DNA from: Devosia limi DSM 17137
GTDB taxonomy: Bacteria; Pseudomonadota; Alphaproteobacteria; Rhizobiales; Devosiaceae
Assembly: GCF_900128975.1 (NCBI RefSeq)
Contig: NZ_FQVC01000013.1
Span: 47,784 to 111,783, forward strand
Length of the DNA stretch: 64,000 bases
Reading direction: 5' to 3'
Every line of letters starts with the position of its first letter. The first letter of the stretch is position 1. The notes below the pieces were generated by a model. It saw only the letters and a program-made list of their open reading frames with translations, was not told the origin of the DNA and ran no database searches. The translations under genes and the position numbers were made by a program. Below are positions 17,389-25,984 of the stretch, one piece after another.

Positions 17389-19788
17389 ATGGCCTATGAG
17401 TCGGATGCGCTTCGCGATGCGCGCATAGACGTTGGAGCGGTGTTCGGGGCGGTGGTGCGGCGACTGCCGCGGATCATCGTCGTAACGCTGCTGCTGCTGG
17501 CCCTGACTTTCGCAGCCCTCATGTTCATGCCCCGGCTTTATGAATCGTCGGCCAGCATTCTGGTCGAGCAGCGTGCCAACCTGTTGCGCTCGCCCAACGA
17601 GCCGGTGCCCAGCATGTCGGGTGATGCGGGGCTCGTTTCCAGCCAGATCGAACTGCTGAAATCGCGCGATACACTGATGAAGGTCATCGATGAGCTCGAC
17701 CTGCGCGCCGTGCCGGAATTTAACGGCTCCGATGCCGGCCCCTCGCCCCAGGCGCTGATTGCCCGGGTGCTCGGTCGCCAGCCAGCACCAGCCAGCATTG
17801 ACGAGACGGTGCTTGCCAGTCTGCTGAATCGCATGACGGTGATCCAGGAGCGTGACTCGCGCATCATTTCCGTGCTGGTGCGCTCCACGGACCCGGGCCT
17901 GGCCGCTCGCATCGCCAACGCTGTTGCCAATGCGCATGTGGCGCGCCGCACGGCCCTGTCACTCAGCGATACTGCCGAGGCGTCGGGTTGGCTGCGCACG
18001 GAAATCGACAAATTGCGCGTCGCGGTTGGCGAGGCCGAGTCGGCTGTTGCCAATTTCAAGGTCGACAATGACCTGTTCACCGGCGCCAACAATACCAGCC
18101 TGGTCGACCAGCAGCTGTCCAGCATTGCCAGCCAGCTCAATGCCGCGCAGGAGCGCAGGAGCACTGCCTTGTCGCGGGCGCAGTTGATCCGTGGCCTGAT
18201 CGAGCGCGGGCAGTCGATTGAAGGCGTGCCCGATGTGCGTGACTCGACCGTCATCCAGCGGCTTAGCGAAGAGAAGGCGCGGCTCCAGGGCGAACGTGCC
18301 CAGAGGTCGGCAACGCTGCTGAACAATCACCCGAGCATCCAGGCGCTGGTCGCCCAGATCGCGGAACTGGACAGCCAGATCAGCATTGAGGGCCGCAGCG
18401 TCGCCGATGCGCTGGAAGCCGAAGCGCAGATCGAGGAAGCGCTTGAGGCCTCGCTGCGTGAACAGTTGACCAGCGCCAAAGGCTCCGCCTCCACGGCAAC
18501 CCAGGACACTGTGACACTGGATGGCCTGCAGCGCGAAGCCAAGGCGCAGCGCGACCTGCTGGAAAGCTACCTGCTGCGCTATACCGAGGCGATTTCCCGC
18601 ACCGATTCCAATTCAGCGCTGCCCGATGTGCGCGTGGTGACGCTGGCGGCGCCGTCGATTGTGCCGGCCTCGCCCAAGACCGCACTGATCCTGATGGCAG
18701 TGGGTATCGTTGCGCTGGCGGGTCAGATTGGTCTCGTCGTCTTCGGCGAACTGATGTCCGGGCGGGCCATTGTGGCCAGCCGCAACGACTTTAGCGACAA
18801 TGACGCTGTCAGCGAGCCGGAGCCTGCCTGGGATGAGCCCCTTCGGGCCCAGGACGAACTGGAGGTGGCCCCCTTCATCGCCGATGAGCAGGAGCCCGAC
18901 CCGAGCTGGCAGGAGCCCTTGGTCGCTGAAGCTGCGCCTGAAACGGCGTCTGTCGATGAAGAACGCATCGAGCCCGAAGCGGACCAGCCCGATAGCGCCG
19001 TTACCGAGCTTGATCCAGCGGCGCCAGTTGCGGACGACGCGCTCTATGTCGCACCGGCAGTCGAAGCCGAATGGGACGATGATGCTGACCACGAAGACCA
19101 GCGGGTGGACGAGGCAGCGGGCACGCTTGACGATGTGCGTGAGAATTTCTTCTCCATGTTGCATCAGTCGGGACTTGAAGACGATACCCCTGCACAGATG
19201 CCGTCGGCTGCGATCAATCAGGATCCTGATTGGTTGCGGGCCGCTCAGGCAGCGTTTGCCGATCTCGCCGCCGATCTTGCGCTCGGCCGCTCGCGCGTGG
19301 TGATCCTTGCCGGGCACGGCACCAATCAGGATTGCGAACTGCTGGCCGAGGCCTTGGCGGCTGACGCCCTGGACAAGGGCCTCAGCGTCGCGCTGGTCGA
19401 TGCCGGCAGCGCCTATCCGACCGAGGAACTGGGGCTCTCGGACCTCAGTTCCGGTGCCGCCAGCTTCGGCGATGTGGTGCACAAGTCCTTGGATAATGCC
19501 TTTGCCGAGGTGCCATGGGGGCAGGGCGCTGTGATCGACCCGCGTTCGACCAAGCCGCTGACGCTGATCGAAGCGCTGGGTGATATCTACGAAGTGGTCA
19601 TCGTCATGACCGGCGTGGTCGACGAGGCCTCCACCCTGCCATTGTTCGCGCCGCTGGAAGGTCGCCTGGTGCTGGTGGCTGGCGAGCGGGCCAACCGTCG
19701 TGAATTTGAAGGCGTTCGCGAGCAATTGGATGAAGCCGGATTCGGGCTTGCCGAGGTTGTCGCCTCGCCCGAGCTCGTGGCGGCATAG
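17389..19788 (+). CDS. Polysaccharide co-polymerase Wzc-like, with degenerate kinase half
   Basis: A 799-residue inner-membrane chain-length regulator. A first membrane segment (28-48), the Wzz domain (YESSASILVEQ), a long coiled-coil region (200-400), a proline-rich stretch before the second membrane segment (431-455), then an acidic Pro/Glu/Asp-rich linker (about 468-605) and a C-terminal Rossmann-like domain (636-799). The last corresponds to the BY-kinase of Wzc/ExoP, but its P-loop position reads AGHGTNQDCE, without the Gly-Lys-Ser/Thr, and there is no C-terminal tyrosine cluster. It is therefore probably not an active kinase. It faces the Wza-like gene across a 156-base divergent promoter region. 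Confidence 0.88.
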   Translation: MAYESDALRDARIDVGAVFGAVVRRLPRIIVVTLLLLALTFAALMFMPRLYESSASILVEQRANLLRSPNEPVPSMSGDAGLVSSQIELLKSRDTLMKVIDELDLRAVPEFNGSDAGPSPQALIARVLGRQPAPASIDETVLASLLNRMTVIQERDSRIISVLVRSTDPGLAARIANAVANAHVARRTALSLSDTAEASGWLRTEIDKLRVAVGEAESAVANFKVDNDLFTGANNTSLVDQQLSSIASQLNAAQERRSTALSRAQLIRGLIERGQSIEGVPDVRDSTVIQRLSEEKARLQGERAQRSATLLNNHPSIQALVAQIAELDSQISIEGRSVADALEAEAQIEEALEASLREQLTSAKGSASTATQDTVTLDGLQREAKAQRDLLESYLLRYTEAISRTDSNSALPDVRVVTLAAPSIVPASPKTALILMAVGIVALAGQIGLVVFGELMSGRAIVASRNDFSDNDAVSEPEPAWDEPLRAQDELEVAPFIADEQEPDPSWQEPLVAEAAPETASVDEERIEPEADQPDSAVTELDPAAPVADDALYVAPAVEAEWDDDADHEDQRVDEAAGTLDDVRENFFSMLHQSGLEDDTPAQMPSAAINQDPDWLRAAQAAFADLAADLALGRSRVVILAGHGTNQDCELLAEALAADALDKGLSVALVDAGSAYPTEELGLSDLSSGAASFGDVVHKSLDNAFAEVPWGQGAVIDPRSTKPLTLIEALGDIYEVVIVMTGVVDEASTLPLFAPLEGRLVLVAGERANRREFEGVREQLDEAGFGLAEVVASPELVAA

Positions 19789-19799
19789 GCGGGGCGCCG

Positions 19800-20840
19800 G
19801 TGTCCCTCAAATACACCGCAATCAGGGCAATGTTCGAGGCGCTGTGGCTATCGCAGTTGCCGCGCCTAGTGCGTCATTTCTCCCAGTCGCGCGGCGTGAT
19901 CTTCACCCTGCATCGGGTCTTGCCCGAGGTCCCGGCCGAATTCTCGCCCAATGCCATCCTGCAGGTGCATCCGGCCTTTCTGGAATACGTGATCGAGCGG
20001 GTGCGGGCGCTCGGCGTCGACATCATTACGCTGGACGAGGCACTGGAGCGCCTGGCGGCGCCGGAAAAGGGGCGTCCCTTCGCCGTGTTCACCTTTGACG
20101 ACGCCTATAAGGACAATCTGCAATACGCCCTGCCGGTGCTGCGCCGTCAGCAATGCCCGTTCACGCTCTACGTGCCGACCGCACTGGTCGATGGCGTCGG
20201 GGAAGTGTGGTGGCAGGCGCTCGAGGATATCCTGACGCGCCAGGAAGCCGTGGCGGTGATGGAGGGCGACGAGACCGAGTACCTGGGAACCCGCACCCGG
20301 GCAGAGAAGCAGCAGGTCTATGATCAGCTCTATTGGCGCATGCGCAAAATGCCCGAGGCCGAGCGCGTCGAGATGATGCGCGCCTTTGCCGCCAGCTATG
20401 GTTATGACCTCGACCGGCAATGCCGCGATCTGATCATGGACTGGTCGGAGCTTCGGCTATTTGCCTCCGAGCCGCTTTGCACGCTCGGGGCCCACACTGT
20501 GCATCACTATGAGCTCGCCAAACTGCCGCTGGAGCAGGCCCGCAGCGAGATGGTGCAGTCCGCCGATATCCTGATGGCGCAGTTCGGCCAGCGCCCGGCG
20601 CATATTTCCTATCCGATCGGTGGCCCGGCTTCGGCGGGTCAACGTGAATTTGATCTGGCGCGCCAACTCGGCTTCCGCTCCGGCGTCACCACTCGTCCGG
20701 GCGGGCTCTATGCCCACCATGCGCAGACGCCGCATGCCCTGCCGCGGGTGTCGCTCAATGGCCTGTTTCAGGCTCGACGCTATGTCGATGTATTCGCCAC
20801 CGGGGCGCTATTCACCTGGCTTGGCAAGATCGGCGCGTAA
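19800..20840 (+). CDS. Polysaccharide deacetylase family protein
   Basis: A 346-residue NodB-type deacetylase. It has the metal-site motif TFDDAY at about residues 98-103, the second motif GAHTVHHYEL with the two His ligands, and the SYPIGGPAS strand. There is no clear signal peptide, so it may act in the cytoplasm or at the membrane face. It starts with a GTG at 19800, 11 bases after the Wzc-like gene, and is probably in the same operon. It would remove acetyl groups from the growing exopolysaccharide or its precursor. Confidence 0.88.
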   Translation: MSLKYTAIRAMFEALWLSQLPRLVRHFSQSRGVIFTLHRVLPEVPAEFSPNAILQVHPAFLEYVIERVRALGVDIITLDEALERLAAPEKGRPFAVFTFDDAYKDNLQYALPVLRRQQCPFTLYVPTALVDGVGEVWWQALEDILTRQEAVAVMEGDETEYLGTRTRAEKQQVYDQLYWRMRKMPEAERVEMMRAFAASYGYDLDRQCRDLIMDWSELRLFASEPLCTLGAHTVHHYELAKLPLEQARSEMVQSADILMAQFGQRPAHISYPIGGPASAGQREFDLARQLGFRSGVTTRPGGLYAHHAQTPHALPRVSLNGLFQARRYVDVFATGALFTWLGKIGA

Positions 20841-20864
20841 GCCGCTCAATTGATTCGACTTCGC

Positions 20865-21071
20865 CTAGTCGTCCGCACGTGCCATCCAGCGGATGATGAC
20901 CATGGCCGGGTAGAGCCAGCCGACGCCGATTACGCAGAAGAACGGGATCAGGATCCACCACGGACTGCCCTGCAGCAGTGCCAGGTAGAGCGCCGTCCCG
21001 ACCCATAGCCAGGCGACGATCGAGACGAGGATCAGCACGATGCCGATCAGTTTGCGGTTGCGCTGGGTCAT
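20865..21071 (-). CDS. DUF2842 small membrane protein
   Basis: A 68-residue protein with a basic start (MTQRNRKLIG), two hydrophobic segments and the ending PAMVIIRWMARADD. This matches the DUF2842 family found across alphaproteobacteria, whose function is unknown. It is divergent from ctaA with 79 bases between the start codons, and convergent with the deacetylase gene. Confidence 0.85.
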   Translation of the reverse strand: MTQRNRKLIGIVLILVSIVAWLWVGTALYLALLQGSPWWILIPFFCVIGVGWLYPAMVIIRWMARADD

Positions 21072-21150
21072 GGTGCGTCATAGCGCCTATTGCGGGAACA
21101 TCCCCGCGGGCTTACCACTCCGACCCGTCTGCCGATACCGGGATATTGCC

Positions 21151-22227
21151 GTGACGACCGCCCAAAATGCCGCACTGAGTGCCACCACTTATCCAGAGGA
21201 CCGTTTGCGCCCTGTGCGCATCTGGCTCTATTCATTGGCTGCGCTCGTGCTCGCTATGGTGATGATCGGGGGCATGACGCGCCTGACCGGGTCTGGCCTG
21301 TCGATTACCACGTGGCGCCCGATTTCAGGCATTATACCCCCACTGACAGAGGCCGACTGGCTGGCTGAGTTCGCCGGTTACAAGCTGATCCCGCAATACG
21401 AGGTCTACAATCACTGGATGACCCTTGAGGACTTCAAGGGGATTTTCTGGTGGGAATGGGGGCACCGTTTCCTCGGCCGTGTCATCGGCTTTGTCTTCGC
21501 GGTTCCCTTTGTCATTTTTCTGGTTCAGCGGCGCCTCACGCGGGACATGATCCTGCCGCTGACGGGACTGTTCCTCCTGGGCGGTTTCCAGGGGTTCCTG
21601 GGCTGGTGGATGGTATCCTCGGGCCTGACCGAACTGACCTCCGTGTCGCAGTACCGGCTGGCCACCCATCTGACGGCAGCCTTGCTGCTTCTGTTGGCGC
21701 TCGTCTGGGTTGCCCGACGTCTGCGCCCGCAAGAGACGATCGGCGAGGTTACGCGCGGCAATGTCTGGTCGGTCAGCATTCTGCTGGTGCTGTTGATTGT
21801 GCAGATTGCGGCGGGTGGATTCGTGGCGGGAATCGATGCTGGCATGGGCTTCAACACCTGGCCGTTGATGGAAGGCAAGTTCATTCCGGATGGGTTGGGC
21901 GCGCATGACCCTGCGTGGCGCAGCATTTTCGAGCACGGCCTGACCGTGCAGTTCAACCACCGCATGCTGGCCTATGTCATCGCCGTAATGACGTTCATCA
22001 TGCTGGTGAAGCAGATGCGTGGGGCAGGGCTGGGTGGCGTGCATCGCTGGATGGGGTTCATTGCCGTGCTGGTGCTGGCCCAGATTTGCCTGGGCATCGC
22101 GACCCTGCTGTCGATGATCAATATCGACCTGGCGGTCAGCCATCAGGGGCTGGCGTTTATCCTGGCCTCGTCGGTCTGCTGCTACCTGGCCGATATGACC
22201 AAAACACAGGCACTTGGCGCACGGTAA
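21151..22227 (+). CDS. ctaA: Heme A synthase (CtaA/COX15)
   Basis: A 358-residue eight-helix membrane protein that oxidises the methyl group of heme O to make heme A for cytochrome oxidase. Conserved His-containing helices are visible: WWEWGHRFLGR, YRLATHLTAALLL, VQFNHRMLAYV and DLAVSHQGLAFILA. The PLMEGKFIPDG loop is typical of the alphaproteobacterial/mitochondrial type. The GTG at 21151 was chosen as start: it gives the usual length with about 20 residues before the first helix. The open frame reaches back to 21040, into the DUF2842 gene. Confidence 0.94.
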   Translation: MTTAQNAALSATTYPEDRLRPVRIWLYSLAALVLAMVMIGGMTRLTGSGLSITTWRPISGIIPPLTEADWLAEFAGYKLIPQYEVYNHWMTLEDFKGIFWWEWGHRFLGRVIGFVFAVPFVIFLVQRRLTRDMILPLTGLFLLGGFQGFLGWWMVSSGLTELTSVSQYRLATHLTAALLLLLALVWVARRLRPQETIGEVTRGNVWSVSILLVLLIVQIAAGGFVAGIDAGMGFNTWPLMEGKFIPDGLGAHDPAWRSIFEHGLTVQFNHRMLAYVIAVMTFIMLVKQMRGAGLGGVHRWMGFIAVLVLAQICLGIATLLSMINIDLAVSHQGLAFILASSVCCYLADMTKTQALGAR

Positions 22228-22278
22228 TATAATACCGCATCCGTAAGTAACTGAAATATAACGACTTTATCAAAGCAC

Positions 22279-22307
22279 TTGACGGGCATTTCAGGCCCGT
22301 CTACACG
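22279..22307 (+). promoter_or_regulatory. Probable rplM promoter with a stem-loop in the spacer
   Basis: TTGACG (22279-22284) is followed at 17 bases by TACACG (22302-22307). The perfect 7-bp inverted repeat GACGGGC/GCCCGTC (22281-22287 and 22295-22301) occupies the spacer. It could be an operator or a transcribed hairpin, if the true start lies upstream in the AT-rich stretch at 22228-22270. Confidence 0.45.
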
Positions 22308-22376
22308 ACCCTCGAAACGAGCCGCCAATTCCTTGTGAACGGGCCGGCAAGCCAAGTGAATCTAAGGAATTTCAAC

Positions 22377-22841
22377 ATGAGCACTTACTCGGCCAAACCG
22401 AGCGAGATCGACAAGAAGTGGATCTTGATCGACGCTGAAGGCCTAGTGGTCGGTCGCGTTGCTGCGATCATCGCTTCGCGTCTGCGCGGCAAGCACCTGC
22501 CGACCTTCACCCCGCATATGGACATGGGCGACAACATCGTCGTGGTCAATGCTGGTAAGGTGAAGCTGACCGGCCGCAAGCTGGACCAGCACAAGTTCTA
22601 CTGGCACACCGGCTATCCCGGCGGCATCAAGGACCGTTCGGCCCGCGAGATCCTCGAAGGCCGTTTCCCTGAGCGCGTGCTCGAGAACGCCGTTCGTCGC
22701 ATGATGCCGGGCGGTCCGCTGACCCGTGCTCAGCTGAAGAACCTGAAAGTCTATGCTGGTGCAGAGCATCCGCATGAGGCCCAGCAGCCCGCCAAGCTCG
22801 ACGTGGCTGCGATGAACTCCAAGAATGTGCGGGTGAAGTAA
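22377..22841 (+). CDS. rplM: 50S ribosomal protein L13
   Basis: A 154-residue L13. Recognised by [53 protein letters not shown] and the [18 protein letters not shown] ending. The ATG at 22377 has AAGGAA upstream; the open frame begins 14 codons earlier, but those codons are leader. It is the first gene of the usual rplM-rpsI pair, one base apart. Confidence 0.98.
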   Translation: MSTYSAKPSEIDKKWILIDAEGLVVGRVAAIIASRLRGKHLPTFTPHMDMGDNIVVVNAGKVKLTGRKLDQHKFYWHTGYPGGIKDRSAREILEGRFPERVLENAVRRMMPGGPLTRAQLKNLKVYAGAEHPHEAQQPAKLDVAAMNSKNVRVK

Positions 22842-22842
22842 C

Positions 22843-23325
22843 ATGGCCGAAACCATCAACTCCCTCGAAGATCTCGGCACCTCGACTGTCGCTCCAGTGG
22901 CCAACACCGCTCCGGTGCATGTCCAGAAGCTCGACGCCCAGGGCCGCGCCTACGCAACCGGCAAGCGCAAGAATGCTGTCGCTCGCGTCTGGATCAAGCC
23001 AGGCACCGGTAAGGTTTTGGTCAATGGCCGCGAATTCGCGACCTATTTCGCCCGTCCGGTTCTGCAGCTGATCGTCAAGCAGCCGATCGTCGCTACCGAG
23101 CGTAACGACCAGTATGACGTCACCGTCACCGTTGCCGGTGGTGGTCTGTCCGGTCAGGCCGGTGCCGTTCGTCACGGTATCTCCAAGGCCCTGAACTTCT
23201 TCGAGCCGGCCCTGCGCCCAGTGCTCAAGAAGGGTGGCTTCCTGACCCGCGACAGCCGCGTCGTCGAACGCAAGAAGTACGGCAAGGCAAAGGCCCGTCG
23301 TTCGTTCCAGTTCTCGAAGCGCTAA
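22843..23325 (+). CDS. rpsI: 30S ribosomal protein S9
   Basis: A 160-residue S9 with a ~35-residue N-terminal extension common in alphaproteobacteria. The core has [40 protein letters not shown] and the C-terminal [11 protein letters not shown] tail that reaches the P-site tRNA. It follows rplM directly and ends before a strong terminator. Confidence 0.98.
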   Translation: MAETINSLEDLGTSTVAPVANTAPVHVQKLDAQGRAYATGKRKNAVARVWIKPGTGKVLVNGREFATYFARPVLQLIVKQPIVATERNDQYDVTVTVAGGGLSGQAGAVRHGISKALNFFEPALRPVLKKGGFLTRDSRVVERKKYGKAKARRSFQFSKR

Positions 23326-23346
23326 GCTTCCGAACCATATTTTGCG

Positions 23347-23375
23347 AAGGGCCGGGAAACCGGCCCTTTTCTTTT
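23347..23375 (+). terminator. Rho-independent terminator after rplM-rpsI
   Basis: AAGGGCCGG pairs perfectly with CCGGCCCTT around a GAAA tetraloop, followed by TTCTTTT. It lies 22 bases after the rpsI stop. Confidence 0.93.
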
Positions 23376-23392
23376 GTCCATGCGGTCCCCAG

Positions 23393-24064
23393 ATGAAGGC
23401 TGAGCAGCCCGAGCCCAAACCCATGCAGAGCCTCGTCAATCGCTTTCACCTGTTGTTGCTGACGGTCACTGTCGCCATCACTGGCGTGGCGCTGTATCGC
23501 ATCCAGCCCGATTTCGCCTTTCCGGCGCATTGGAGTGGCTATGCGGGCCCCGATTGGCTCTGGCCCCGCAACGTGGCGCTGGCCGTCGGCCCGGCTCTCG
23601 GAGCGTTGTTGCTCATGGTCTTTTTCATAATCGGGGCCCGCATGGACAAGGCTCAACTCGCCAAGTACCGCCACATCCTCGATCCGGCGCTTAGCCTGAT
23701 GCTGAGTGTGATCGCAGCGGTGCAGCTTGGCCTGCTGCTGACTGGCATTGGTTCCGATCTTGATTTCATCCGCATCACGGCGTTCGGACTCGGCGTGGTA
23801 TTGCTGGTGCTGGGCATCGTGCTGTCGGAGGCCGAGCGCCATACCTATGCCGGTCTGCGGATGCCCTGGCCAATCGCCAGCGACCGCGCCTGGCGGCTGG
23901 TGCACCGGTTGACCGGGGCTGCCTTTGCCATTGGCGGGGCAGGGCTGCTGGCCCTGGCCTGGTTCATGCCAGATCCGGGGCCATTGGTGATTGGCCTTGC
24001 CATTGCCCTGCTGGTGCCGCCTGTCATCGCCGGGCTTTCAACCGCCGCAACGCGCAGCCTCTAG
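23393..24064 (+). CDS. SdpI-like / DUF1648 membrane protein
   Basis: A membrane protein of about 223 residues with six hydrophobic segments. Near the start is a DUF1648-type motif (FAFPAHWSGYAGPD). A later stretch, MPWPIASDRAWRLVHRLTG, matches the 'W..S..AW...HRL.G' signature of the SdpI family, whose Bacillus member gives immunity to the SdpC toxin. Here there is no toxin gene nearby and the function is unknown. Start uncertain: ATG at 23393 or, without ten residues, at 23423; neither has a good ribosome site. Confidence 0.7.
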   Translation: MKAEQPEPKPMQSLVNRFHLLLLTVTVAITGVALYRIQPDFAFPAHWSGYAGPDWLWPRNVALAVGPALGALLLMVFFIIGARMDKAQLAKYRHILDPALSLMLSVIAAVQLGLLLTGIGSDLDFIRITAFGLGVVLLVLGIVLSEAERHTYAGLRMPWPIASDRAWRLVHRLTGAAFAIGGAGLLALAWFMPDPGPLVIGLAIALLVPPVIAGLSTAATRSL

Positions 24065-24076
24065 CCATCCATGCGT

Positions 24077-24216
24077 TTGCGCCGTCGCATGTAGTGCGGC
24101 GCAAGACGCTCGTCTTGCTGTAGGCGGGGCCGGCGTCGGTCGGCAATCTTATGGCTTCGCGTGGTCGCTCTGGCCCGTTGCCTGCCGGCTGTCCGAACGG
24201 CATAGCGCATAAGATT
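24077..24216 (+). other. Structured intergenic region, possible small RNA or terminator cluster
   Basis: The 315 bases between the SdpI-like gene and the symporter gene hold no convincing ORF but several inverted repeats: TTGCGCCG/CGGCGCAA (24077-24084, 24097-24104), AAGACG/CGTCTT (24103-24108, 24111-24116) and a wider 9-bp pair AATCTTATG/CATAAGATT (24145-24153, 24208-24216). No T run follows the first two. The rest, 24217-24379, is AT-richer and probably holds the symporter promoter, although no clear boxes were found. Confidence 0.35.
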
Positions 24217-24379
24217 TTCCAACCATGCCCCAGCGCCAATAGAAAATTCTTCTACTGCCTCGCAAAAGGGAAAAGCCTGCGCAGCCATGCGATGCGAACA
24301 GGGCTATGCTGCCGGTCAATATTGAGGCGTCCTGCTCACATCATGGGCAGGGCGCTTCTGCGTGATAACAAGGTTCAAC

Positions 24380-25738
24380 ATGCCCACCGCAGTTTCCTCT
24401 CCACGGCCACCGAAGCCGTTCTATCGCACCTTTGGCTTCCAGGTTCTGGCCGCCATGGTTCTTGGCCTTATTCTCGGCTACGTGGCCCGCCAGATGGGGC
24501 CTGACGCCGCTGGCAATGCCAATTGGCTAACGGTGTCTCTGTCCACTGTTGGCTCGATTTTCGTGCAGATGCTGCGCGCGCTGGTGCCGGTTTTGATCTT
24601 CACCGCCATCGTGGCGTCCATCTCCAATCTGCGCGAGCTCAACAATGCGGCGCGCCTCGTCTGGCAGACGTTGCTTTGGTTCGCTATCACGGCGCTCATT
24701 GCCGTCGCCATCGGCATTGCCCTTGGCCTGATCATCCAGCCGGGCGTCAATACTGCCATCGCCGAGACCGCTGCCAAGGCGCCGTCCTCAACCGGTTCGT
24801 GGCTCGACTTCCTCAAGGGCCTGGTGCCAGCCAATATCCTCGGGCTGCAGGCATCGACCCGCGTGACCGACGCTGGCGCCACCACCAGCCTCAACTTCAA
24901 CGTACTGCAGATCATCGTGATCTCGATCGTGGTTGGCATTGCTGCCCTGCGCGTCGGCCCCGCCGCCGACCCGTTCCTGGCCTTCAACCGCGCCTTCCTC
25001 AAGATCGTCCACAAAATCCTGTGGTGGGTGATCCGCCTGACCCCGATCGGCACTGTCGGCCTGCTCGGCAATGCCGTCGCCGTCTACGGCTGGGACGCGC
25101 TGGCCCAACTCGGCTGGTTCTCGGCTGCCATCTATATCGGCCTCGCCATCGTGCTGTTCGTGGTTTATCCGGCGTTGCTGAGTGCCAATGGCCTCAACCC
25201 CATCCGCTACTTCCAGGGCGCTTGGCCCGCGATCCAGCTGGCTTTCGTTTCCCGTTCATCCATCGGCACGCTGCCGCTGACCGAGCGCGTCACGGAACAG
25301 AATCTTGGCGTGCCGCGTGAATATGCTGCCTTCGCCGTGCCACTGGGCGCTACCACCAAGATGGACGGTTGCGCCGCGATCTACCCGGCAATCGCCGCGA
25401 TCTTCGTGGCTCAGTTCTACCAGATCCCGCTTGGCCTGCAGGAATACCTGCTGATCGCCTTCGTTTCGGTGATCGGCTCGTCGGCAACCGCCGGCCTGAC
25501 CGGCGCCACCGTCATGCTGACACTGACGCTGTCGACGCTGGGGCTGCCGCTGGAAGGCGTTGGCCTGCTGCTGGCAGTCGATCCGATCCTCGACATGGGC
25601 CGCACCGCCGTCAACGTCGCCGGCCAGGCGCTGATCCCAACCATCGTCGCCAAGCGCGAGGGGATCCTGAACCAGGAAGTCTACGACCGCGTCGAAAGCA
25701 TCGACTCTCTCGACGCCAGTGCGGTTCCGGCCGAATAG
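24380..25738 (+). CDS. Dicarboxylate/amino acid:cation symporter (DAACS family)
   Basis: A 452-residue inner-membrane carrier for C4-dicarboxylates or glutamate/aspartate with Na+ or H+. Eight helices plus the hallmark hairpins: the serine-rich SRSSIGTLPLTERV segment (HP1), GATTKMDGCAAIYPAIAAIF (helix 7) and SVIGSSATAGLTGATVMLTLTL (HP2), then DPILDMGRTAVNVAGQ (helix 8). The ATG at 24380 has AAGG six bases before it and is preferred to an in-frame GTG at 24362. The exact substrate cannot be read. Confidence 0.93.
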   Translation: MPTAVSSPRPPKPFYRTFGFQVLAAMVLGLILGYVARQMGPDAAGNANWLTVSLSTVGSIFVQMLRALVPVLIFTAIVASISNLRELNNAARLVWQTLLWFAITALIAVAIGIALGLIIQPGVNTAIAETAAKAPSSTGSWLDFLKGLVPANILGLQASTRVTDAGATTSLNFNVLQIIVISIVVGIAALRVGPAADPFLAFNRAFLKIVHKILWWVIRLTPIGTVGLLGNAVAVYGWDALAQLGWFSAAIYIGLAIVLFVVYPALLSANGLNPIRYFQGAWPAIQLAFVSRSSIGTLPLTERVTEQNLGVPREYAAFAVPLGATTKMDGCAAIYPAIAAIFVAQFYQIPLGLQEYLLIAFVSVIGSSATAGLTGATVMLTLTLSTLGLPLEGVGLLLAVDPILDMGRTAVNVAGQALIPTIVAKREGILNQEVYDRVESIDSLDASAVPAE

Positions 25739-25763
25739 GGCAGGGTGCAAATGCAATGAAAGG

Positions 25764-25789
25764 GGGGAGGCGCAAGCCTCCCCTTTTTT
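25764..25789 (+). terminator. Rho-independent terminator after the symporter gene
   Basis: GGGGAGGC pairs with GCCTCCCC around a GCAA tetraloop, followed by six T. Confidence 0.94.
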
Positions 25790-25853
25790 GTGCCGTGGTG
25801 GGGGAGGAGCGCAGTAAGTTGCGTCGGTCATCTGCCCGACGCTGGTCCATGCG

Positions 25854-25942
25854 CCGGGCTGCCCACGGACTTGATCCGTGGGCCTCTCAGGTTAGGTGCT
25901 GGATTGAGAGAGGCCCGCGGATCAAGTCCGCGGGCAGCCCGG
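25854..25942. repeat. Long palindromic repeat element, family A, copy 1
   Basis: An imperfect inverted repeat of about 89 bases. Its outer ends are CCGGGCTGCCC and GGGCAGCCCGG, and each arm contains its own smaller palindrome (CCACGGACTTGATCCGTGG in the left arm, CCGCGGATCAAGTCCGCGG in the right). A second copy with the same build is at 37083-37168. It lies between the symporter terminator and a leftward gene. Confidence 0.85.
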
Positions 25943-25984
25943 TGGGTGGGTTAGATTGGTGGTAAGGCGAGAGGCGGCGCAGCC

